From Bacteroidales bacterium (GTDB taxonomy: Bacteria > Bacteroidota > Bacteroidia > Bacteroidales > JAAYJT01), in the NCBI GenBank assembly GCA_014860575.1, contig JACZJK010000057.1, positions 108,064 to 172,063 of the forward strand: a stretch of DNA of 64,000 nt, in the 5' to 3' direction. Both the position numbers and the translations under genes were made by a program. A model generated the notes under the pieces. The model did not search any database and was not told the DNA's origin. It worked only from the letters and a program-made list of their open reading frames with translations. Shown one piece after another: positions 1 to 12,000 of the stretch. Every line of letters starts with the position of its first letter. Position 1 is the stretch's first letter.

Positions 1-3000
1 GGATAACTATCAATTGTGTAAATTGAACGGTTGCGCACAAACAATGCATCTGTAGCATTTACAGCATTGTTTGAATTCACATCACCAACAAAATCAATGA
101 AGTTTGAAGGAGTCCAGTATGCCGGTGGCAAACCAACAGTTTTTAATTGTATGGCCAACGCATCGGTTGAGTTGTTACCTCCCCAGGGCAATGAAGTGGA
201 AACTTCAATCCTGTCAATTTCACCTGGATTCTGCTCAATAAATGTATACGCACCAGCAGCATCGGTAGTAGCAGTTGCCAAAACCTGCGACTGGTTATTA
301 ATCAGTTTAACAACAACATCCTGTATCGGAATATCATTATTGTTCTTCCAATAAGACACCGTACCAAGCAGACTGAACTCAACAGTTAATTCACCATCGA
401 AGTAAGTGATCAGATAGTTAGTCATCAACGTTCCGGTATTTCCAACGGCATCGCTAGCAACGATCGGATAAACTCCCAGCGGAGCATTGGATGGAGTACC
501 ATCACTTACAAGGGTTATTGAAGCTATTGTTTCACCATTTACCATTCCGGCTGACTCAAATTCAGTGCCTTCGAACACCAGGGTGTTGCCATAGGCTTTT
601 GTAAGGTCATTGGCGGTGATAGACAAGGCTTTTGCAAGGATGCTGGCGTTTGCTGTACCATCCACTGTAAGAAGATGATAGTTGAACTGATCAGGGCCGC
701 CAACGATGGCGATGTTCGTATAATTAACCGTTTTATTGGTTCCAACATTCTTATCTTCAAAATTGGCTTCAAACGAGAATGCAAGGATATCACCGGGTAA
801 GCGGTTATCGAACCAACCGGTTCCAATCACTGTAGTGCTGCCGTCGTAAGTTTTGTTGGCTGCACCAAAGTCATACAAGGTCAACGGACGTGCTTCCACC
901 ATTAAAGTTCCGGCACTCGAATAAGTAATGTTGTAATTAGAGAGCAGGAACCCTTGCGAACCAACTGCATTTGATGTGTGAATCGGGTACACGCCGGCAT
1001 CAGCAAGTACTGGTGTTCCATCACTATTCAAAGTTAGCTCATCAATGGTTTCGGTAAAAGCCATGCCATCACCGCTGATGCTGAATTCTGTAGTGCCAAG
1101 CACCAGCAGATCACCATAGGTTTTATTGCGATTTTCTGCAGTGATTGTAAGCGGGCGCTCAGTAATAGTGAGCAGGTCACTGAAATAGCTGATGTTATAG
1201 TTGGTGTTATTAACAGTGTTCCTGTAGATGTTGTAGGAACCAACATTTTCGCCAGCGTTACGGTCAAGTTCACCACTAAACTCAATAATCAGATTGTTGG
1301 GTAAAGTGCTGCCTACAGCAGGATCAGAAACAAATGTTAAGGCCGGGTCTGCATTTCCGTAAACCTTGGTCTTGCTATCAGCTGTTACAGTAACTGCAAG
1401 CGGCGTGATTTCCAGTTCGTTCTCAACATAAGTGATAGTATAGTTGCTGTTATCAAGCGAGTTCCTGTTAATAGTGTAGGAACCTACTGTTTCACCGGCA
1501 TCGCGGTTTAACCAACCTGTGAACCCGATCACTTCATCGTTAGGTAAAGTATACCCAACAATAGGATTAGAAACAAAAGTGAGATCTGGATCGAGGTTTC
1601 CGTAAACCTTTGATTTACCATCAGCAGCTACTGTTACAGCAAGTGGATCAATTTCAAGAGAATTGCCGGTAAATGAAATGTTGAAGTTGTTATTGCCGAG
1701 GCTTCCCTGGCCAATTTCATAAGAACCAACATCTTCACCCATAGCACGGACGAGCGATCCGGTGTAGCCGATATAAATTCCATTATCAAGTTCGAAACCA
1801 ACTGCAGGATCGGAGGTAAAGCTCAGAACTGGGTCAAGGTCACCATAAGTTTTGCTTTGGCTATGAGCAGTTACGCTTACATCCAGCTTGCTGATTGTAA
1901 GATCAGCTCCTGTGTAGGTGATTGTATAATTGGTGTTAGCAACCGAGTTTTGATAGATTGCATAAGCACCGACATCTTCGCCAGGTTCGCGCAATAATGC
2001 ACCTGTGAATTCAATTACTTCAAAGTTTGCAAGTACAGCACCCACAGCAGGATCGGAAACAAAGGTAAAAGCTGGATCCAATTGGCCAAAAATCTTAACT
2101 TTTGGTTCGGCATTAACAGCAACGGCCAGAGGAATGATTGTTAACTGCGCTCCGGTGTATACGATGTCATAATTGCTGTTCGCAACATTATTTTGCAAAA
2201 TATTGTATGCGCCCACATCTTCACCGGCAACGCGGCTTAATTCACCTGTAAATGCAATAGCATCACCATTGTCCAATTCAGTGCCAACGGTTGGGTTCGA
2301 TACAAATGTGAGTATAGGATCAATGTCACCATAGGTCTTACTTTGAACATCGGCAAAAACTTGAACCTGTAATTGGGTAATTACCAAATCAGCTTCATGA
2401 TAGGTGATGTTGTAGTTACCGTTATCAACTGTATGCTGGTTGATGGTGTAATTTCCGACTGCTTCACCTAAGTCGCGGTTTAAGGCTCCGTTAAATCCAA
2501 TTACTTCACCATTTGCCAGTTCGAAACCTACTTCTGGTTCAGATTCAAATGTGAGTGCGGGATCAACTTGTCCATAAACCTTACTCTTTGCATCAGCATA
2601 GACATCCACATCAAGCGCGTGAATTGTAAGGTTGGCGCCAGTGTAGGTAATAGTGTAGTTGCTGTTGTTAACTGTATTCTTCAAAATTGCATAATCGCCT
2701 ACATTTTCACCTGTAATGCGGATCAGTTCGCCAGTGAACGATATTGTAAGTCCGTTTTGCAATGTTGAGCCTACCGCAGGAACAGATACAAATGTGAGTA
2801 AAGGATCAAGATCACCATAAGTTTTCTCCTTGGCGTCAGCAGTTACCTGAACTGCCAAAGGTGCAATATTGAGTAAATCGCCAACATAGGTGATGGTGTA
2901 ATTATCGTTGTTCAGCGAACCCTGATAAATCTCGTAGGATCCAACTGTTTCTCCCAGTTCGCGTATAAGTTCGCCTGAGAATGAAACAGCAATACCATTT

Positions 3001-6000
3001 GGCAGGACTGATCCATTTACTGGTGCTGAAACAAAAGTCAGGGCCGGATCATCATCACCATAGGTTTTGTTCTGCTCGTCGGCAGTGACAAGTACCGGCT
3101 TTTTGGTGATCTCAAAATCTCCGCCGATGAAGGTAATGTTGTAATTGGCAGTTTTGTTTACCAATCCATCTTCATCATAGATCAGCAATGAACCCTGGTC
3201 AATTCCATAAAGTCCTACATCTTCGCCAATTTCACGGGCAAGCGCTCCTGTAAACTGATCGTTGTTCACGAGATTAAGCGCGGATGAAACAGTATAAGAG
3301 AAAATGGGGTCCATTTCACCATATACCTTGGCTTGCAATTCAGGACTAACTTCTATTGTTATTGGCCTTGCAACAACGGTAAGTTTTCCTGCGGTAGAAT
3401 AATTGATGTTATAGTAGGCGGGGTTGAACCCATTGATACCGGTAGCATTGCTGGTAACAATATCGTAGTCGCCAACGAAAGCTGCAGGATCGGTTCCATC
3501 ACTTGCAAGTGTAACATTGGTAATTAATTCCGAGTTCGCGTAAATTTCAGCCTCCGGTTCAATACCACTGCTTACAGTAAACAAGTTGGTTCCCAGATCA
3601 TAAGCATCACCATAGAAATATTTTACCTGGTGATCCGCAATAACATTGATCGGACGCTCAAGAACAATAATTTCGGTTTGAGCACCATACTTGGTTGGGT
3701 CGGCAAGATCAATAGCAGTTACCCACCATTCATCTACCGGACTGAAGCTGCTTGGCTTGGTAAACAAAATGCTGGCAGGGAAGGTCATGATACCCGCATT
3801 GCCCAAAGTGAACTGGTAATCTGCCGGAGGAATAGCATCAAAATCAGTAATTGAGAATGTGATACTGCCTGTATAATTGATCTTCCTGTTGTTAAACAAG
3901 TCGCGGGCTTCAACAGTAACGGTTTGAATATCTCCATAATAATGCGGACTTTCAATTCCGTAAACCAGGAAGTCTTTCAACGCTGCAGGCCTTACTTCTA
4001 TCAGATCACTGGCATCATTCACACCCAAATCTCCATCTGGAGCAACTGAGTTATCAGAAACCGTGATTGTGTGCATGCCGGTTTTTTCATCATAATACCA
4101 GAAATTGGCGCTGGTTGCTCCAGGCAATATATTGATGAGTGTGATGATGTTTCCACCGGTAGCGGCATCGCGGAATTGCTTGTTAGCGCCCGTTGAACTA
4201 CTATAGAGATAAACCGGTTCATTGGCATCAGTATTACCGACAACCTTATTCACTATATTTCCAAACTCATCATATCGCTTTACTGTGTAGGGAGCTCTTG
4301 CGCCACCTGCCATGATGAAGTTTGCATCAGTAATGGTATAGTAAGCGGTAGCCGCGTGGTCAACCACGATCTGGCTTGAGATTGCATTTGAATTGCTCAA
4401 GTCGGTATCGCTGCTGTAAATCAGCGTAATGGTTTCCATTTTTGTGTAATACAGGTCCGTAAAAGTGGCAATACCATCTGTTGCGGTTACTGTAACGGTT
4501 CCATAAAGCTGTTCGGTTCCAAGGTAACGGGTGGCTGTGACTTCGGTAGTATTATCACCTGAAACGAGGTTTCCAAACTGGTCTTCAATCCGAACCTGTG
4601 GCTGCGTTGCAAACGGTACACCTGCCATTGCGGTTGGCGATGGTTCGGTCAAAATAGTAAGCTGTGTGGCAACTCCATGAGTCACTGTTACTATTGCATC
4701 ATCTGAAATGTTTCCATTTACTTCACCTGCTAAAGTTCCGGTAATTGTGGCCAGACCGGTTCCAAAAGCATTGAGGAAGAATGTAGCGTTGTATGTTCCA
4801 TCAAGGTTGTCAGTAACGCTTGTCAGCGCACCAATCGGTGATGTAGAAAGCGCAATGGTTCCCCGGCTGCTTGTCAGGTTATTACCCCACTGGTCTTTGA
4901 GCTGAACCAAAATCAAACTGGTTCCGTCAGCCGTGATGCTTTCAGGATCTGCTGTGATGCTGATCTGTGAAAGATTTGGCAAACCTTCAGTGATAATAAC
5001 CTGGGCATCATCGTTAAATGCCTGTGGTGAACCTTCATCGTCAATCACTATTGTTCCGGTTAAAGTAGCTATACCTGTTCCACTTTCGTTGCCGGTTAGG
5101 GTTGCTATGTATGTACCAGCTCCATCATAAGATGTAACTGTGAGGACTCCCAGATCAGTTGATAATACAACTGTTCCCCTGTTGTTAACAATCAGGTTGC
5201 CAAACTGGTCCTTCAATTGAACAGTAACCACGCTCGACGCATCAGAAGTCATCGTAATTGGTGAAGCGGTGATGGTTGAGGTAAGCACATTCGGCAAGCC
5301 TTCAGTAATCAGTACTGTGGCGTTGTCTGAAATATTTAGAACCGCACCTCCGCCATCAATTTGGATTGTGCCGGTAATTGTTGCCAGTCCAACACCATCG
5401 CTATTGCCTGATAAAGTGGCTGTGTAAATGCCATTTCCAACATAAATTACTCCTGTTAAAACTCCCCTGTCAGTGCTCAGTGCAACAGTAGCTCTGTCGT
5501 TAACAATCAGGTTTCCAAACTGGTCAATCAACTGAACGCTGATCAAACTTGTCTGGTCAATGGTCATTTCACTTGGATCGGCAGTGATGATTGTTGTTGC
5601 TATTGCCGGCACTCCTTCAATGATCAGCACGGTTGCGTCATCAACAATTTGTAAGTGCGATCCTTCGCCATCAGCCTGGATGGTTCCTGTAATGGTAGCT
5701 AGACCAACACCCTGGTTGTTGCCCGAAAGGGTCGCATGATAAACTCCGGCCTCGAAATAAGTCACCACAGTTAATACCCCGCGACTTGTATTGAGCTGCA
5801 CAACAGCCCTATCGTTAACAATCAGGTTACCAAACTGGTCTTTCAACTGTACGCTGATCAAACTGGTCTGGTCAATCGTCATTTCAACCGGATCGGCAGT
5901 AATTGTTGTTGTTGCTACAACAGGCAAGCCTTCAGTAATTTCAACTGTTGTATTATTAGCGAAATCTCCTTCAACTGTTTCAGCACTACCAGTACCATCA

Positions 6001-9000
6001 AATGAAGCGGTTATTTCGGAAATTCCTGTTCCGTTCAAACCTCTGGTATCGCCTGTTAAGGTTGCAGTATAGGTTCCATTAAAGTTATCAGTTACACTGG
6101 AGAGTAAACCAATGCTTGATTCCATGGTAACAATTCCACGACTCGAAGTAAGTAGATTGCCCCACTGATCTTTCAGTTGCAGGGTAATTGTACTTGATCC
6201 ATCAGTTGTCATAGTTTCAGCCGATGCCGAAATAGAAGACTGTGCCAGCGATGGCAAACCTTCAGTGATCAGCACTGTGGCATTGTCGGCAATATCAAGT
6301 GCCGGTTCTTCACCGTCAATCTGAATGGTTCCGGTAATGGTTGCAATGCCGGTTCCACTGCTGTTAGCAGTAAGTGTTGCGGCGTATTGCCCATTTATTG
6401 TATAATTTGTGACACCGATAACCCCAAGATTGGTTGATAGCACAACCGGGCCACGGTTAGTCACTATGGTATTTCCAAACTGGTCGCGCAACTGAACTGT
6501 GATGGTGCTACTTTCATCTGTAGTCATGGTGGTTGGCTCAGCAGTAATCTCAATAGTTGCAATTGCAGGCAAACCTTCGGTAATTGTTACCTGGGCATTG
6601 TCAATAATAGCAACAGCGTCGCCAATATCATCAATGATAATTGTTCCGGTAATTGTAGCTACTCCAACTCCATCGGCGTTGCCATATAGCGTGGCTGTAT
6701 AAAGCCCATTGCTAACGTAGCTTACTCCCAAGAGGTTGCCCCGATCGGTTGATAGCGCAACCGTTCCGCGATTGTTCACAATCATATTTCCAAACTGATC
6801 GTAGAGTTGTACGCTGATCAGACTGCTCTCATCGGTGGTCATAGTGAGCGGATCGGCGGTAATCTGGATCATGGCTACTGCCGGCAGGCCTTCGGTAATT
6901 GTTACCTGGGCATTGTCATCAATAGCAACAGCATCGCCACTATCATCAATGATAATTGTTCCGGTGATAGTAGCTACTCCTACTCCATCGGCATTGCCAT
7001 ACAGAGTGGCTGTATAAAGACCATTTTCAATGTAAGTTACTCCCGAAAGGTTGCCCCGGTTGGTTGAGAGCGCAACTGTACCGCGATCGTTCACGATTGT
7101 ATTCCCAAACTGGTCGTATAGTTGTACGCTTATCACACTGATTTCATCGGTAGTCATGGTAAGAGGATCGGCGGTGATCTGAATCTCGGCTACAGCCGGC
7201 AATCCTTCGGTAATCAGAACGGTTGCGTCATCATCAATATCAATAATATCTGCAACAGTAATATCACCGATGATCGCGAAGCTGCCAGTAATCGTTGCAA
7301 GGCCGGTACCCTGGTCATTGCCCGAAAGCGTTGCAGTATAGATACCGTTGTCAATATAGTTTACCGGGGTAAGAATGCCTAAATCAGTGAATAAGGACAC
7401 TTCAGCCCGGTCATTCACGATCAGGTTGCCCAGCCAGTCTTTCAACTGAACGCTTATCAAACTGCTTTGGTCAATGGTCATTTCAACCGGATTTGCGGTA
7501 ATGGTAGTCGTTAATCCGGAAGGCAGGCCTTCTGTGATCTCAACAGTTGTATTATCAGCGAAGTTTCCTGAAACTGTTTCAGCAGTACCTGTACCTTCAA
7601 AGGAAGCGGTAATTAATGATAATCCTGTTCCATTTAGTCCACGAGTATCACCCGTGAGTGAAGCAGCGTAAGTTCCATCATTGTTATCAGTTACACTTGA
7701 AAGCAAACCGATGGTTGATTCCATCGTAACAACTCCGCGGCTCGAAGAGAGCAGGTTGCCCCACTGGTCTTTCAGTTGCAAAGTGATGTTGCTGGATTCA
7801 TCGGTTGTCATGGTGAGGGGGAAAGCCGAAATTGAAGACTGTGCCAGTGAGGGCAAGCCTTCGGTAATCTGAACCGTAGCAAAATCAACAATATCAAGTA
7901 CTAGTCCTGAACCGTCAATCTGAATGGTTCCTTCAATGGTTGCTGTACCGGTTCCACTGCTGTTAGCTGTCAGTATTGCTGCATATTGCCCGGCTGAGGT
8001 ATAATCTGTATCTCCGATGACTCCGAGATCAGTCGAGAGCACAACTGGTCCACGATTGTTCAATATGAGATTTCCAAACTGGTCGCGCAACTGAACCGTG
8101 ATCGTGCTGCTATCATCGGTTGTCATGCTGATTGGATCAGCGGCAATATCAATTGTTGCAATTGCAGGCAGGCCTTCGATAATTTCAACCTGCGTAGAAT
8201 TCACAAAATTACCTACAACGCCTGGCGCTGTTACATCACCAACGAATGATGCAGTGATGATGGAAGATCCAGTTCCGTTTACTCCCCTGGTGTCGCCGGT
8301 TAAGGTAGCAGAATAAGTTCCATTTCCGTTATCTGTGACACTTGAGAGCAAACCTATCGTTGACTCCATGCTGACAACGCCGCGGCTTGTTGTAAGGCTG
8401 TTGCCCCACTGGTCTTTCAGTTGCAGTGTGATGGTGCTTGAACCATCTGTAGTCATTTCGTTAGGATTGGAAACGATTGTTGACTGCGCCAGGTTGGGTA
8501 ATCCTTCGGTTATCTCAACTTCAGCAGTATCGTCAATTTCCTGCGGTTCGCCAATATTATCAATAACAATTGTACCGCTGATGGTTGCTATCCCTGTTCC
8601 TGAAACATTTCCTGTAAGGGTAGCTGAATATGTTCCGTTAAGATGATCGGTAACTATGCTGATTGCACCAAGACTTGTTGTCAGCGCAACCGTTCCACGA
8701 CTGTTTACAATCGGGTTACCAAGATGGTCTTTTAAGGTAACTGTAATTATACTTGAACCATCTGTTGTCATTGTCAATGGATCAGCTTCAATCTGAATCG
8801 TTGCAACATCAGGCAAGCCTTCAGTAATGGTTACTGTGGCCGTGGAAAGCTGTGAAGGCGAACCACCGTCATTGAAAAATCCATTAACTCCGGAAGCTGA
8901 ACCACTGCCTGCAAATGAGCCGGTGATATATGCTATACCCACGCCATTCAAAGGCCTTACATCACCACTTAGGATCGCAATATATCTACCGTCATCATCG

Positions 9001-12000
9001 TATGAAGTAGCAGATAGTTCACCAAGCACATTGGAAAGCAAAGTAGCCTCGCCCCTGTTATTCTGAACCAGGTTGCCCAGATGATCCTTTAGTTGCAAAG
9101 TGATCAGAGATGTTTCATCAGTGGAAATAGATGTTGGATCGGCAGAAATTGTGCTTGTTACCAGATTCGGCAAACCTTCGGTGATGCTCACAATTTCATT
9201 ATCAACAATGCTTCCATCGGTTAGCAGTGGATCGGTAAAATCAATAACGCCGGTAATGGTTGCATTGCCTACGCCATGGTTTACAGCGTCATAGCTTGCA
9301 TAAAGGCTGGCAATATAAATACCTGAACCTGTATAAAAAGCTTCGATGGAAACAGGTCCATTGTTAATTCCAAACCCTCCAAGTGTAGTATTGAGTGATA
9401 CTTCTCCATCATTGGTGGTTCTGTTATTGTCAAATTCATCTTTTAACTGAACAGTTAAAACCACATTCTCATCTGTTGTCATTTCGGGGCTGGCAGCAGT
9501 AATGAGCGTATTGGCAAGAGAAGGAGGAGCCGGATCAACCATCACATCGCGGGTTTGGTTGAGCGTTACAGTATTTACAACTGCCGAAAATACATTCAGC
9601 CCGGTTTCCGTAACCCTTACATTGGTCACGTAGCTGCCGTTTCCTGTATTAATCAGCGCTGAAGATGGGATTGGAATCCATGTATTTCCAGAACCGGCCC
9701 TGTGTTCATCATCACCTTGTAAAAGGATCTGAACATCCTGGCAGGTACAGAGGAAGTTTCCAAAAGCATCGCGTGGGATAATGGTCACCTGCACATAATC
9801 GCCTGCAATAACAGGGGATGTATAACTGATAGTGAGTTCACTCAGGGATGCGTTTACCGGTCCCGGGCCAATCACTATATCCTTCAGCTCTCCGCTCTTG
9901 AATGCCTGTAAGGCATCTGCGGCACGCAGCCAGTATGATCCAATCTGGTTTACCGTTATGGCATCATTAAAAGTGCGAACACCCTGATATCCGGCGAAAG
10001 AAGGCGTACCACCCGGAAACTGTACCAAAACATCGTTGGATGATTTGAATCGGATATTGCCGGCATAATCTCTGGCAATGTTGAAATACACATCGCGGGC
10101 TGTAACCTTCACACTGAAAGGAATACCGGCTTGCTTTCTCACTCCACCGATATTGTGACTTTCCACCGGAACAGGCTCTACAAGGAAATTGTTGAGCGGT
10201 GCATTGTAAACGATAATGGGTGCTGTAGTTCCAGGGCTGGAAGTTGGGCCATCTGTAATTGTAATAGTGGGTGTTTCCTGAGCATTATAAAATATAAATC
10301 CACCAACCACGGCAATACCCGCGGTAAAACCTTGCGGACCATTGGCAGGCATCACCCTGGGATTGCCCCGTGGCGATGAAGATGCAGTAGTGGTCCAAAG
10401 CACGTCATTTTGCCCATCGTAATTGGTTTTGACATTGCCGAATTCATCGTATACGGTGGCAGTTACTGAGAACTCAGTGCCAGCTATTACTGAACCATTG
10501 GCTGCGAGTGTGAAATAATTGATTGGTGCAGGCGTAACCTCAATATCGCCTTGCTGCCCTTCTTTTGAACCATCATTTACCTTCACATAAAATGCACCTG
10601 TTTCTTTAAGGTTAACTCCATTGATAAAGGTTTTAACACCTAAATCGGCAGTTAAGAATGTATAGCCATCTGGTAAAGTAGTAGGCTGAGCTGGGTTGTT
10701 GCTTACGTTATTGGTGCTAAACTCTATGGTTCCAGTATAATCGTATTTCAGGTTATCGAATTCATCATACGCAGTAACCGTAGGTGATGTCGTAACCCCA
10801 GCCATATGCGGGCTTACTATTCCGGCAACAGTGAAATATTCAAGCGCGCCTGGAATTATATTAAAAGCCTCCGAAACCGGTTGAGTAATTATCGGACTAC
10901 CTGCACTGGCAATCAGCGTATATCCATTGCCGGTTTTATTGATCCATAAATCTGTAAAGGTGGCTACACCATTCACGGCATTCAAGGTAAGCGTGCCATT
11001 CAGAACTCCGGCCTCACCAATAGATGGATTGGTTTGAATAGCCAACGTTACAGCTGCACTTGAATTTGTCATGGTATTGCCATAAGTATCAGTAATGCGA
11101 ACCGAAACCGGAATATTCTGTCCGGCAGCTGTGTTCACTGGTGAAGTGAGGAAAACCAGCCTGTTGGGCGCAAAGTTGGCTGTAACAGTAGTACTGCTTG
11201 TTACATTCAAATCGGTACGAGGATTATTGGTGCTTCCATCGCTCCAATTAATGAAGTTATATTCAGTGTCAGGAACTGCGGTGACTGCTGTGCCATTGCC
11301 ACCATTTGCAATCGTTTGCGGTGTTGTACCGCTGATACTTCCGTCGGGTCCGGCAAGGTAAGTCAACACAGAATGGGTTCGGAAAGAAGATGATGTTAAG
11401 TAAGACGAATTTCCACAAAGGTTATTGGCATAAACCCTAAGGTAGTATGTGATGCTTTGGCTGAGTCCTGTGGCCACTGCAGAAGTGGTTGTGGTTGAAC
11501 CCTGTGCAATTCCGTTGCCATAAGCAACTGACGAACTGGTTCCTACAACCCAATAATAGGTAATTGTTCCCGAACCGGTTGATCCGCCAAATGATAAGTT
11601 TGCTGCTGTGGTGCCTGTTGGCGTTCCTGAAGCCGAAGTGGGTGTTGAAGCCGGTTGGTTTACAGTTACTGTTGCAGACGCACAACCTGCACTAAACCCG
11701 GAAGCATTGTAATTTCTTGCGTAGTAGGTTGTAGTAGTGGTAGGATATACCGGAAAAGGATTACCTGTGCCAATGAATGTTGTACCACAACCACCCGTAT
11801 ACCAATACACAGTTCCCTGTGCATTGCTTACTGAAAGTTGGGTCGCACTGCCACTGCAAGTGGTCGAAGGGTTAGCGCTGGCACTTGAAGGGTTAGCGGG
11901 CTGAGTAATAAATGATAATTGTGAACCATATCCTGTACCTGCTGAGTTGGTTGCATAGGCCCTCACATAATAGGTGGTATTGGAAGCTAATCCTGTAAGT

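Noticed and set aside
31..354. Plus-strand frame of 107 codons, and some 30 others between 1 and 13,200
   Set aside because: They lie opposite the continuous giant adhesin frame and have the low-complexity, Val/Ser-rich look of its reverse translation.
711..826. Search for tRNA or rRNA genes in all gaps of the window
   Set aside because: No cloverleaf or rRNA-like sequence was recognised in any intergenic stretch; the coordinates given are only a placeholder inside the first gene.
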